Source of the DNA: Linnemannia elongata
Taxonomy: Eukaryota > Mortierellomycota > Mortierellomycetes > Mortierellales > Mortierellaceae
DNA: 64,000 bases
Direction of reading: 5' to 3'
NCBI GenBank assembly: GCA_036320915.1
Contig: JAXBDG010000003.1
Coordinates: forward strand, 1,302,001 to 1,366,000
The notes under the pieces: generated by a model
Told to the model about the DNA's origin: nothing
Database searches by the model: none
What the model saw: the letters and a program-made list of their open reading frames with translations, nothing else
Shown here: positions 47,154 to 57,475 of the stretch, one piece after another
Numbering within the stretch: the stretch's first letter is position 1
Layout of the letters: each line of letters starts with the position of its first letter
Program-made: the position numbers and the translations under genes

Positions 47154-48976
47154 TGTAGGCGAGTTGTTACTGCTGTTGTTGATTGTGATGTGAGAGCTGG
47201 AATGGAGAAGAGGAGAAGAAGAAAGATGATGAGGTTAGGGGGAGGAAGGAGGTCTCGCGTGGCAAGTATGTGCAATGAAAAATGGTTTAAAAAAGAGACA
47301 GGCAATAAGGTGTGGGGAAGGGGGAAAATACCTTTGAAGAAAAGGTAAAGAGTCGCGGTAATAAGGAGGAGGAGACGAGAAGGAGTCGTGTCGTAGTCTC
47401 TCTCTTTTTTTTTTGGCGGGAAGGGAAGGAGTGAAGGAGGGTTGTTGTTGGCGATGAGTGGGGGTTGATGAGAAGGGAGAGAGGGATGGCAGACAGCAAG
47501 GAGAGGAGGTGATGGACAGAGTAAAAGTGTTCACAATAGCCAGGCTAGTGCGTTAGAACGATAAATTAGCAAAGAGAGCACTTTGGTTTTTGTTGTTGTT
47601 GCTGTTGTTTTGGTTTATTAGGGAGTGCGAGCAGACAGCACATGTCACCAGACAGATGCAGGTCAGAGCTTGCTGTAGGTGTAAGAGATGGATGTGCATC
47701 TGTTGCCTAGTCTCGGCATATATTAATAAAAAAAAAAAAAAAAAGCAAGGATGATGAGAGACCTGCAAGAAGAGGCCACCACTATCATAACAAGAAGGAG
47801 GCAGGAGATGGATGTGAGGATGTGAGGATGTAGCAGAGGAAGAGTGAATTGGCTGGGCAAAGCCTAGCCACTGTCTATTATTCGTTTACACGACAGCGCT
47901 CTCTTGCGTTGTGTTGCGTTGTTGTTATCGTTGTTGTTGTTGTTGTTGCTGTTGTTGTTGGCCGTAGCTTCACTGTTCGTTCGCTTGATGCATGATTGAT
48001 CATGGAAGAATGCCGATACGGATAATATAATATGGTGGTGATTAAAACACCCACGCGTTCATATCTCTCCTAGGGAGACAAGATTATTGGTGAAAGATAG
48101 ACGCATAGACGGGGAGGAACGGGCCATGGCAATTGAGATCAAAAGGGTCACCTTGTTTTGTATTGTCCGATTCGGACAAAGGAGCGACAAGTATGCAACA
48201 CTGTACCGTCTGCGCATACTTCCTTTTGCTATCAACTTACTTTTGGCGTCCTTGTTGTTGACTATCTGTCGGAAAAGACGTCTCAACTCCCTTGTAGAGA
48301 CTGAAAGGACAGGCTATGGGGATCGACGCCAATTTGATGTTGCATTCGAAAGGGACAAACCGGAGAACGACTGCGTACAAGCATGTCCCCTTTTTTTACT
48401 TCCCTCAGCTCCAGTGGCAATTGGCCAATCGCTGCCATGTCCCTGGCTCAGCATTAAAGTCGCTTTCATACACACACCCACACGGCATGTCCCAAATATG
48501 GAAAGGAATTTCTTTATTCTCGTACTACTCTCACCTCCGGACCCGAACGCATCCAGCCTTCAAATTTTCTAATGTTGTTGTTGTCGATGTTGACGTCTTT
48601 TGTTGACTTGAATGCCTTCTTGTTTGCTTTGCTTCCCTGCATATCAGGTATCGGATAGACTACTCCACTGGTAATCATTGCACTCGCATTCCCAAACTTG
48701 TTCGCTCAAGAAAAAGGAGGAAAAGAAAAAACTTTGTACAAACGCGGTGTCTCTTTTTTCTTCACACAACTTTAATATTCTTTGCCTTTCAAGAGGGCAC
48801 TGGGCAATGGCAAATAAGAAATTCACAAGAAACAACAAATCCCATAAATAAGAAACACCATACCTCCTCTTCTTTTCTTCTCATCACCATCACCTCACCT
48901 CCCTTCATTCTTCCTCTTTCCAAAGGAAACACTCCCCACTCTGCCACAAACCAACCCACTCTTACTCTTGTCCATC
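47154..48976. other. 1.8-kb divergent intergenic region
   Basis: Shared upstream of CLIP (minus) and the ADP/ATP carrier (plus). It has a (GTT)n stretch at about 47918-47960 and a 19-nt A run near 47727. No gene seen. Confidence 0.6.
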
Positions 48977-48983
48977 ATGAGCC

Positions 48984-49015
<32 letters not shown>

Positions 49016-50308
49016 AAGAGCGCCACCTTCAACCAGCGTGTCATGACTGACTTTCTCCTCGTACGATCCATCTCACTATTCCACTTGTAATTCATACTGC
49101 CTTTTGAACGTGTCACAAATCGACAGCACTGACACTCTCCTACTTTCTTTCTTCGCAATGACCTACTTTAGGGAGGAGTCTCAGCCGCCGTCTCCAAGAC
49201 TCTCACCGTATGTGCTTCATTTACTTCGGAAATGTGCCTTCAAACCAACAACACATCGATTTGCCTTTCATTCTAACACCCTTTTTCTTCGAAATTTCGA
49301 CCAACCTTCTCTCAACAGGCGCCCATTGAGCGTGTCAAGATTCTGATTCAGAACCAAGACGAAATGATCAAGTCAGGTCGCCTTAACAGACCTTACGGAG
49401 GCATTGCCGACTGCTTCAAGCGCGTTGCTGCCGAGGAGGGTGTCAAGGCATTCTGGAAGGGAAACGGCACCAACGTCATCCGCTACTTTCCCACCCAGGC
49501 CCTGAATTTTGCTTTCAGAGATCACTTCAAGCGCATGTTCAGCTACAAGAAGGAGTGCGACGGATACGTCAAATGGCTCGCCGGCAACTTGGCTTCAGGA
49601 GGTATGGCCGGAGGCATCTCGCTGACGATCGTCTATTCTCTGGACTATGCTCGTACTCGTCTGTCGAGTGACGCCAAGGGCAAGAACGGCGCCGCCCGTC
49701 AGTTCAATGGCTTGATCGATGTCTACCGAAAGACCATCGCGTCTGACGGTATTGCTGGTCTCTACCGCGGCTTTAATATCTCTCTTGCTGGTATCGTCGT
49801 CTACCGTGGCTTGTGAGTTTCAACCCCGTCCTATGTAGAATGATACCATTGTCCATGTATCCATTTCATTTGGTCATGTTATGTAATGTGGGCGTTATTA
49901 ACTAAGAATGACTATCCTTTCATTCCATGGTGTTTCATCGACTTTTCTATTTTTCCGAATATTAGGTACTTTGGACTGTACGACTCTATCAAACCCATCT
50001 TGCCCAGCTCTCTCCAGGGTTCCTTCATTGCTTCTTTTATTCTTGGCTTTGGTGTGACCAACCTGGCTAGCTTTGTTGCTTATCCCATTGACACTATCCG
50101 CCGCCGTATGATGATGACCTCGGGAGAGGCTGTCAAGTACAAGTCTTCGTTCGATTGCTACAGCCAGATTGTCAAGAAGGAGGGCTACAAGTCCCTTTTC
50201 AAGGGTGCCGGAGCCAATGTCCTGCGTGCCATTGCTGGTGCTGGTGTTCTCGCTGGATACGATCAGCTTCAGGCCCTTGCCAAAAACATGTCCTTTGGCA
50301 GTGTCTAA
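48977..50308 (+). CDS. AAC: mitochondrial ADP/ATP carrier
   Basis: Exons 48977-49060, 49172-49207, 49319-49812 and 49966-50308 join to 318 residues. Exchanges cytosolic ADP for matrix ATP across the inner membrane. The three mitochondrial-carrier repeats are visible: [14 protein letters not shown], the second with [15 protein letters not shown] and third with [17 protein letters not shown], including RRRMMM (about 250-255), the nucleotide-carrier signature unique to ADP/ATP carriers. Ahead of the first helix sits M-S-Q(11)-K-S, an eleven-residue polyglutamine coded by pure CAA. Such a tract is not a usual part of this carrier. Codon use is highly biased, as for an abundant protein. Confidence 0.96.
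48983..49015 (+). repeat. (CAA)11 trinucleotide repeat coding polyglutamine
   Basis: Eleven perfect CAA units directly after ATG AGC of the ADP/ATP carrier. Confidence 0.95.
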
Positions 50309-51326
50309 ACGCGTGTTCTGCAGTTGATGCGATTTCTGCGACGCGTGTTTCACCTTCATGACCTTTCTCTTCTCTCCACTCTCCATTTTCCAATATCAAT
50401 GCAACAACCTCTCCACTCTCTATCAACAGTTTCCAATTTCAACAACTCCCAGCTCTACAAAAAAAAAAAAAAAACCAGCTACTTTCAGTATCGTCGGACA
50501 CTACATGCAATTACTTGAATGATTGTCCACATCTCCCCACTCTTAGTTCGATCGCAACAATAACGAACAATTAACAAATAAATGAAAAGGTTATGACCTC
50601 GCAAAAAAACATACAATTTTCATGCGCACAGGCAGCAGACAGGAAACATTAAGATGATGAGAAAAAGAAGGGGAAAGGAGGGGGAGGATTTGTTATTAGT
50701 TCATCCAAGATTGAACCATGCGCATTGAATGTACAAGGGTGGTTGAATACTTGTCACTGACTGCGGTAAATGATACATAGGTGTAGAGTGTGGAACCCCC
50801 CTTTGTTTTTGCCCTAAAGCGGGCCAAAGATAGGCGCCTGGACGTGTCCTTTTCCGGCCGAATTGTTCTAATTGCGTGTTTGTTCGTTCAGAGGTAGCTG
50901 CGTGTCCAGTGGATGATTCGCTTATGCGGAGTTGTTCCTCTCTTTCTTTCTCTCCCCCGATCAACATTTGAAGGAGGAAAGGGACTGCTTTATTTGACAA
51001 CCAACCCTGCCATTCTTTTTTTTTTTTTGTCATTCTTGGCTCTGCCCCCAATTGCTTCTTTGATTTGATTGATATCGCTTCTTATTTTCTTCCTCTACTT
51101 CGTTTTTTGCTCACTCGCAAACACATACACTCCTTCTTCTCTCCTTCCCCACTCACTCACTCTCTCTCTCTCTCTCTCTCTCTTTCACTCTCTTCCTCTT
51201 TCTATATCTCATACCTTGTACTTACTCTCACCCCTTATGCTATAGCTTCACCTTGTACCTGCCTCACTCGCCTCATTCCTACTTTACAACTCCTTATTAC
51301 CAAAAATTAGTATAAAAAGCACACCG
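50309..51326. other. 1-kb intergenic region before the NAD kinase gene
   Basis: 3' flank of the carrier (14-nt A run at about 50460), then CT-rich promoter DNA with (TC)n at 51160-51182. No gene seen. Confidence 0.6.
51312..51320 (+). promoter_or_regulatory. TATA box close to the first ATG of the NAD kinase gene
   Basis: TATAAAAAG ends only 6 bases before the ATG at 51327. If it sets transcription start about 30 bases downstream, that ATG is not in the mRNA and the in-frame ATG at 51465 becomes the likely start. Confidence 0.4.
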
Positions 51327-52410
51327 ATGGCAGCTCGCGAACACAACACAGATGAACATACACCAACTACCTCAACAACAAGAACAAGAACAATACCTCC
51401 TACTCCCCTCATCGCATCCACTCCCCTCATCGCTCCCACTCCATCAAGACACTTTGACCTCGCCATGACCCCTCTCACCCAAGCAAACGCAAACATTATA
51501 TACGACACCACTGACTCAACCTTCGTCCAGACCATGGCCATGGTTGCTGACGCTGGAGCAGACGCAGGTGCCGCTGCCGACGCCGCCTCAGGACGCTCCT
51601 CTACTTCCTCACGCCACTCTGCTCACTCCCCAGCCTCCCCTCTCTCTCCTTCCTCTATCGCGTCGTCCTCTTTCTCCTCTACTTCCACAGCACATCGTTC
51701 CACACACACCCACACAACTGTCACCGCAGCAGGAACGACAGCCACAGCATCCTCTGGAGCAACAAAGAACCCTGCGCCACTCACCTCCAGCACCAGGGTA
51801 CCGTCAAACAGACCTTCGATCGAGATCCCTCAGCCCCAGTCTCCTATTACGCTGCACCATGCCCTCGATGGCACCTTCCCGTCGTCAGTCACCGCGCAAA
51901 AGTCCTCGGGCACACCCACTAGGATCCTTCCTCGGTCGATCGAGTCCTGTGTCCAGGATACGTTGGCGAAGGACCCAAGCCAGCACTACGGATCGTCATC
52001 GTATTCTGGATCGGGATCGAATGGCCAGCGGCGCATCATGACTCCAACCAGTCGTTTGGCCGAGACTGCGGTCGGCGTACGAGAAGTCTCCAAGAAAATA
52101 GGCAAGTACTCCCCCTCTTCTCCAATCCACTCCATCTCCTTTCTATATTCCTCTTGTCATTTATTTTTGTTGTTGTTGTGCTCACTTCAGAGAGAAAAGA
52201 AAAGAAGCTGAAAGAAGGGTTATGTTCATACAAACGCATGAATGCCACCGAACCTCCCTCGTGTGCCATTTGTTTGTCGTTGCATAGCAAGGTCTCTTTC
52301 TTTGCCTTCAATATCTCTCACACTCTCACACTTTCCTTTGAGAGCAAATGCACCTGGGCATAAAAGAGGGTACAATCAAAGATGAAGAAGAGCGAGCGAG
52401 CGAGCGGGCG

Positions 52411-52442
<32 letters not shown>

Positions 52443-55259
52443 TACTGTAAATGCTGTGGACGGTAGAGTAGAACCTGCCTGGCAGGATATGGCGCGTGTT
52501 TTCTTTTCCCTGGACAAACCCATTCATCCCTTATTTTTGTCCTACCCAAGCAATGTTTGTTGTATTTACGTTTTCCATACCATGCTCAATGGATAGCTTA
52601 CTAACCGACCTTTTGTCTTCCCCTCCCTGTCCTCAACATTCTTCTTCTTAAAAATAACAATACTGTCTGTCGCTTTAACCTCCGCAGGTCGAGCCAGGGT
52701 CAAGTGGGAAACCCCCAAGACGGTCATGATCGTCACCAAGCCTGGCGACGAGTCGCTCCTAAAGATTACCCGCGAGATTGCCAAATGGATGATAGCTTCC
52801 CGCGGACTCACAGTGTATGTTCCAGTGGATCTAACATCGCTCTTTAACTTATCCACTTTCCCACCCTCTTCATCTTATGAAATGACATTGAAGGACTGAA
52901 AATGCTCAAGTGTCACTCAATATTTGAATGACTGAACGATATGTTATTTATCGTTTTTTTTCTCGTCGTTCTCTCCTCCTTTAAATCAATTAATAGATTT
53001 GTTGACCAGCAGTTCAAGGAAAACCCAAAGTTCAAATACCCATCTTTTTTGGTAAGCAAGAAGCACAAGTACGATTATACCCACTCCCTCAAGTTCTGGA
53101 ACGCCGACCTCTGTGCCCAAGAAGCGCATCTCTTTGATTTCGCGATAACTGTGAGTATCCCTGTCTGCCCCTTTCTTGTCTTTTGATCTGAAAACTGAAA
53201 AAGCACACCCTCATGGCCCTGCTTTCTTTTTCACTTGTGTGTGGGGACTCAACTTTCAATTGACACCCCCTATGGCTGTGATTGTACCATTACCCTTTTT
53301 CGCCTTGATAGCTTGGCGGAGATGGAACAGTGCTCTTCACAAGCTGGCTTTTCCAGCGGATAGTCCCGCCGATCTTGCCCTTCTCTGCTGGATCTCTGGG
53401 CTTTTTGACACCCTTCCCGACAATCGACTATCAACAAATTCTCGGCACCTGTCTGGATCATGGAGTTCGAGTCAACCTTAGAATGCGATTCAGCTGCACT
53501 ATCTATCGGTGCCTTGAGCACAGAGCAGTCGACAAGTCCAAGAAGAAGAAACGGAAGGGTTCTCGTCGCAGAAGCAAGAACAACACACCCGACCACAATG
53601 CAGATGATAGCGACGACAGCGACGCACACAGGAGGGCTTTACCCACAGTTCTCACCACACCGACAGAGACGTTTGAAATCTTGAACGACCTCGGTAAGTT
53701 ACATCTTCAATATCACGCTTCTTGCTAGAGTTTTCATTAGATGTTGACTGTGTGCGTTAACCAGGTCGATCTCATAAACACTATCAATAGTCCTTGACCG
53801 AGGACCAAGCGCCAACCTCAGTTTGTTGGAACTTTTTGGTGACGAGGAACACTTGACAACAGTTCAGGCAGATGGAATTGTCATTTCAACCCCCACTGGA
53901 TCGACGGCCTACTCTGTAAGTGCTCAATCGCTCTTTATTCTTTTTTTTTTTTTTTATACTTGGAATGACATTCTGGAACCAAAGTGTCGAGATATATCTT
54001 AACATTACTGATGCTTTTGCGTCTGACTGTATTTTATTTCTGCTGTTGCATAGCTTGCTGCAGGCGGCCCATTGACTCATCCCGAGATCCCAGCGATTTT
54101 GATTTCTCCTATTTGCCCCCATACCCTGAGTTTCCGACCCATGTTATTGCCCGATTCAATGGAGCTTCGTATCTGTGTGCCCTTTGACTCCAGATCGACA
54201 GCATGGGCTAGTTTTGATGGTCGTGGCCGAGTGGAACTGAAACGTACGTTTTTTGTCGTAGGCCCATCTCCTTTCTCATTGCTCCAAAGTTACGAACTGC
54301 GCGAAACCACTTGACTAACCATAATGATTTCTTTCGTTCTTGCAGAGGGTGACCATATTAAGGTCACAGCGAGTGTGTACCCTTTCCCAACAATCTGCTC
54401 GAGCACTCAATCTTCAGACTGGTTCCACTCGCTCTCGCGCTGTCTCCGATGGAACGAACGGGAGCGTCAAAAGGGATTCACAGTGGTGGAGCATAGTCGC
54501 CCCAAGAGGAACCGACAGGCCTCTTCGTCGATACTTTCGCCTCCTGGTGGTCGACAAAGCGTAGGATCAGGAGAAGGTCAGCAGACACCCACAGCAGGAG
54601 CGCCTCCAGGAATCGGCAATCATATCTACATGCAGGGTGGCACAGCTTCCAACCCAAACATCGACAACGCAGCAAGCCTCCCACCAATTCCACAGCATCA
54701 ATTCCAGGGACAAGGTCAAGACTTGCATCATGTGAGTGGAAACGGCAGTGCGAGCAACTCTCGAGTCAGGTTACCTAACTTGCGAACAGGCATGACAAGC
54801 CCAGCGATCCGGAAGACGAGTAACGGAGGACAGGCTTCCGAATATTTTGACCACTCACCACAGGACACGGATACCATGTTGACTTGCTGGGGCACAGATA
54901 CGAGTGAGAGCGACGAGGACGATGAGGATGATAGTGATGTCGGATCTCAGGAGAAGGAGTGTGCCGAGGATGGCGATGGAGAGTGGGAAGAAGGGACAAG
55001 CTCAGAGGAGGATGATGACGATGATGATGTTGGTAGTGCGGCAGCGCGTCGCGAGGCAGGTCTGAAGGGTGGTGGTGACCTAGATAGAGCGTCATTGTCG
55101 ATGACTGATCTTACGAACGGATCGGGGCCTATTAAGGCGTTGGCAAATAAGATGCAGCGGGCTACTCTTGGGTCTAATAGTTCTGCGACGGGTACCGGGT
55201 CAGGTACCGACGGCACCGAACGCGGCCCGTCGCCCGTAGGCCATCGACCCTTTTCGTGA
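51327..55259 (+). CDS. UTR1: NAD(H) kinase (ATP-NAD kinase, Utr1 type)
   Basis: Seven exons: 51327-52101, 52688-52814, 52997-53150, 53312-53693, 53791-53915, 54054-54243 and 54346-55259, up to 888 residues. The enzyme phosphorylates NAD to NADP in the cytosol. Seen: [17 protein letters not shown], the catalytic/ATP motif [26 protein letters not shown], the NAD-site block [16 protein letters not shown] and SWASFDGR-like [19 protein letters not shown], and the closing [14 protein letters not shown] [11 protein letters not shown]- and C-terminal extensions of about 260 and 260 residues are disordered (Ser/Thr/Ala-rich; acidic EDDDDDD), making it longer than yeast Utr1 (about 530). The first intron uses a GC donor (GCAAGT). 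The start is doubtful because of a TATA box six bases upstream; 51465 is an alternative. Confidence 0.94.
52102..52687 (+). other. GC-AG intron with a 29-nt poly-A
   Basis: Donor GCAAGT after ...KKI-G, acceptor ccgcag. Only this donor gives the phase needed to continue into [11 protein letters not shown]. The A run is at 52411-52439 and follows a GCGA repeat. Confidence 0.75.
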
Positions 55260-55306
55260 GGTCTCTTAAAAGGTGTTCCTGAATAAACTTTGAAAGGCCT
55301 CGCCTC

Positions 55307-55318
55307 CACGTGACGTCA
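55307..55318. promoter_or_regulatory. composite E-box/CRE palindrome CACGTGACGTCA
   Basis: CACGTG overlaps the full cAMP-response-type palindrome TGACGTCA, 107 bases upstream of the aminotransferase ATG and 48 bases after the NAD kinase stop. Such sites bind bZIP (CREB/ATF) and bHLH factors; regulation of the aminotransferase gene is the likely role. Confidence 0.55.
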
Positions 55319-55424
55319 TCCAGAAGCCAAGAAGAAGGCGTCTGTTACATTCATTTTGTTCGCCGCGCTTTGCGTTTCTCGTTTTCGTTATCTTTTCTTC
55401 CTCATTTTTCATTTTTTTTCCCTC

Positions 55425-57336
55425 ATGGATCAGCCTAAAGCGAGCCTCGTCCCAGGTTGGTCAATCGTTGTATGCGCACTTGCACTTGCGCAGCTATCTT
55501 GTGCGCAGCGTTGTTTTTGTCGATGACACAGCTTAATTTGCTCAATCCTTCGTCTCATTATCTCAAAATAATAATATTAAAAAAAAAGGTCCCACGGTGG
55601 TGCCCAAGTACCTACTGGACCGGTATGCAAACACCTTTTACGGGAGCGGCGACCTGCACAAAGAATGTCTGGACACTTACAACTCCTGCTGCACCCATCT
55701 CGAGTCCCTCATCGGGTTCCAACCCGCAAAGGCACAAGGCGGCTCAGTTATTATCATGTCTGGTGAGGGGATGGTGGGACTTTGGGGAGGACTCAAGTCG
55801 GTCATCCCTTGGCCTTTCGAGTATTCTACTGTTGACGGGGTTTCAAAGCTCGTGGAGAATGAAGGGAGGAAGTATAGAGTGTTGACGGTGGGGAATGGGG
55901 TGTATGGGTGTGGGATGCGGGAGATGGTTGAGGGGTTGCGGTACCCGAATTTGGAGGTCCGGGCTGTGGACAGTCCGTGGGATAAGCCAGTAGATGTCGT
56001 CAGGGCTGTTGAAGTTATTCGCGACTGGCAACCTGATCTCGTCACCAGTAAGTTGTCATGTTTTGTATTATCGAACGTTTTTGCCTTTTTTGCTACAATA
56101 ATCGGATGGAAGGAGGCAGGTGAGGGACATGGACATGAAGTAGTGTCATGCATTGGCTAATCTTCATCATACCTTACAATCGTTAAAATCTTTCGCTGGC
56201 GAATAGTGGTGCATTGTGATACGCCGACGGGAACATTGAACTCGGAGGCTGTCCGTCTGGTCGGTCAGGCTTGCGCCGATACTGATGCCTTGTTCTATGT
56301 GGACATTGTCAGTTCTGCGGGGGCTGTGCCAGTCGACATCTCTGGTTGGAACATCGATATTGGTAAAGACAATTATTTAACGTGTCGATTAAACTGTCGA
56401 CTATTACTGCAAGAGCGTCAACGCGTAACATATAAGGTTTTGGTTCTGATCTATAAGTATGTCTAATTGGGTATCCTATGAATAGGCTTACTCGGTTCGC
56501 AAAAGGCGTTCTCGTTGGAGCCGTCGTTGGGGATTGTGACGGTTAGTGCCAAAGCCTGGAGGCAGATCGAGAAGGTCAACTATGGCGGGTATGATGCCTT
56601 CCTCCCCTTCAAGTCCTTCCAGAAGGTAACTGCTTTTCGTACTTACTAAATACTCTCACCCGCACCTCACCGAGCATGGGTACTACTTTTTTTTTTCTTT
56701 TTTGCAACTCATGGTCTTTTCTCATTTCACAATATATTTACAATCAAATTCTCATGTTCGGAATTAGTCGGGCGTGTTCCCGTATACACCTCTATGGTCA
56801 GCTCTGGACGCAATGCAACTGCAGCTCAAAACCGTCTACGGAACCCATAACGAGCTCGCCACAGGAGTCTACAAACGCCACGAGGAAGTTGCGCAGTATT
56901 GTCGCGAACGTGTCAAGAAGATGGGATTGAAGCTTTGGTGGGATGGCCAGCACGCCGAGTTCAACTCGCCCTCTGTTACGGCGATTCGGGTTCCTGAGGA
57001 TACTACCTGGGAAGAATTGGATCAGAAGTTGAGGAAGGAAGGTGTTATCTTTGGTGGGAGGTATGTAACTTTTTGTCTCCTTTTTTTTTTCTCGTTTGCG
57101 AGTCTTGTATCTGTGACAAAGAGTGCGGAGCTAAAAAAAAAAAAGGAAAAGTTAGGAGGGATTGAGAATCTATATTATCGAGCTTAACATGGTTTTCTAA
57201 CCTCATTTCTCATGAAAATAGCTACGGAGAGACGGCCAATGCGTTGTTCAGGATTGGACATATGGGCACCCAGGCAGATATGAAGACTGTTGCCTATGCC
57301 CTTGACGTTCTTGAGAAGATCATCTCTCAGAAGTAA
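55425..57336 (+). CDS. class V aminotransferase, alanine-glyoxylate / serine-pyruvate type
   Basis: Exons 55425-55455, 55589-56047, 56207-56362, 56486-56625, 56768-57060 and 57222-57336 keep phase and give 397 residues, normal for AGXT-like enzymes. PLP-dependent fold type I: the N terminus has LVPGPTVVPKYLLD (the PGP start motif), DTPTGTLNSEAV (substrate loop), FYVDIVSSAGAVP with the PLP-ring Asp, and GLLGSQKAFSLEP whose Lys is the Schiff-base residue; C-terminal FRIGHMG closes the domain. Typical reaction: L-alanine or L-serine plus glyoxylate to glycine, in peroxisomes or mitochondria. The final residues IISQK end without a clear PTS1. Exact amino donor is not determined. Confidence 0.9.
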
Positions 57337-57348
57337 AACCGCAGAATA

Positions 57349-57366
57349 CCCCCCCCCCCCCCCCCC
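57349..57366 (+). repeat. poly-C tract, 18 nt, in the aminotransferase 3' region
   Basis: Uninterrupted C18 starting 13 bases after the stop codon; the only long C or G run in the window. The complementary strand is G18. Confidence 0.9.
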
Positions 57367-57475
57367 ACTTCATACATAACTTGATTGTCTCTAGATTAAA
57401 ATCGCACGTGTCGATAGAGGCCTCTTTATCTTTCTTGTTTGGTTTATTAAATGTATCTGTACAAGTGCATGGCTG

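Noticed and set aside
47918..47960. (GTT)n stretch as a CRISPR-like or coding repeat
   Set aside because: Simple trinucleotide repeat in intergenic DNA without spacers or a sustained frame.
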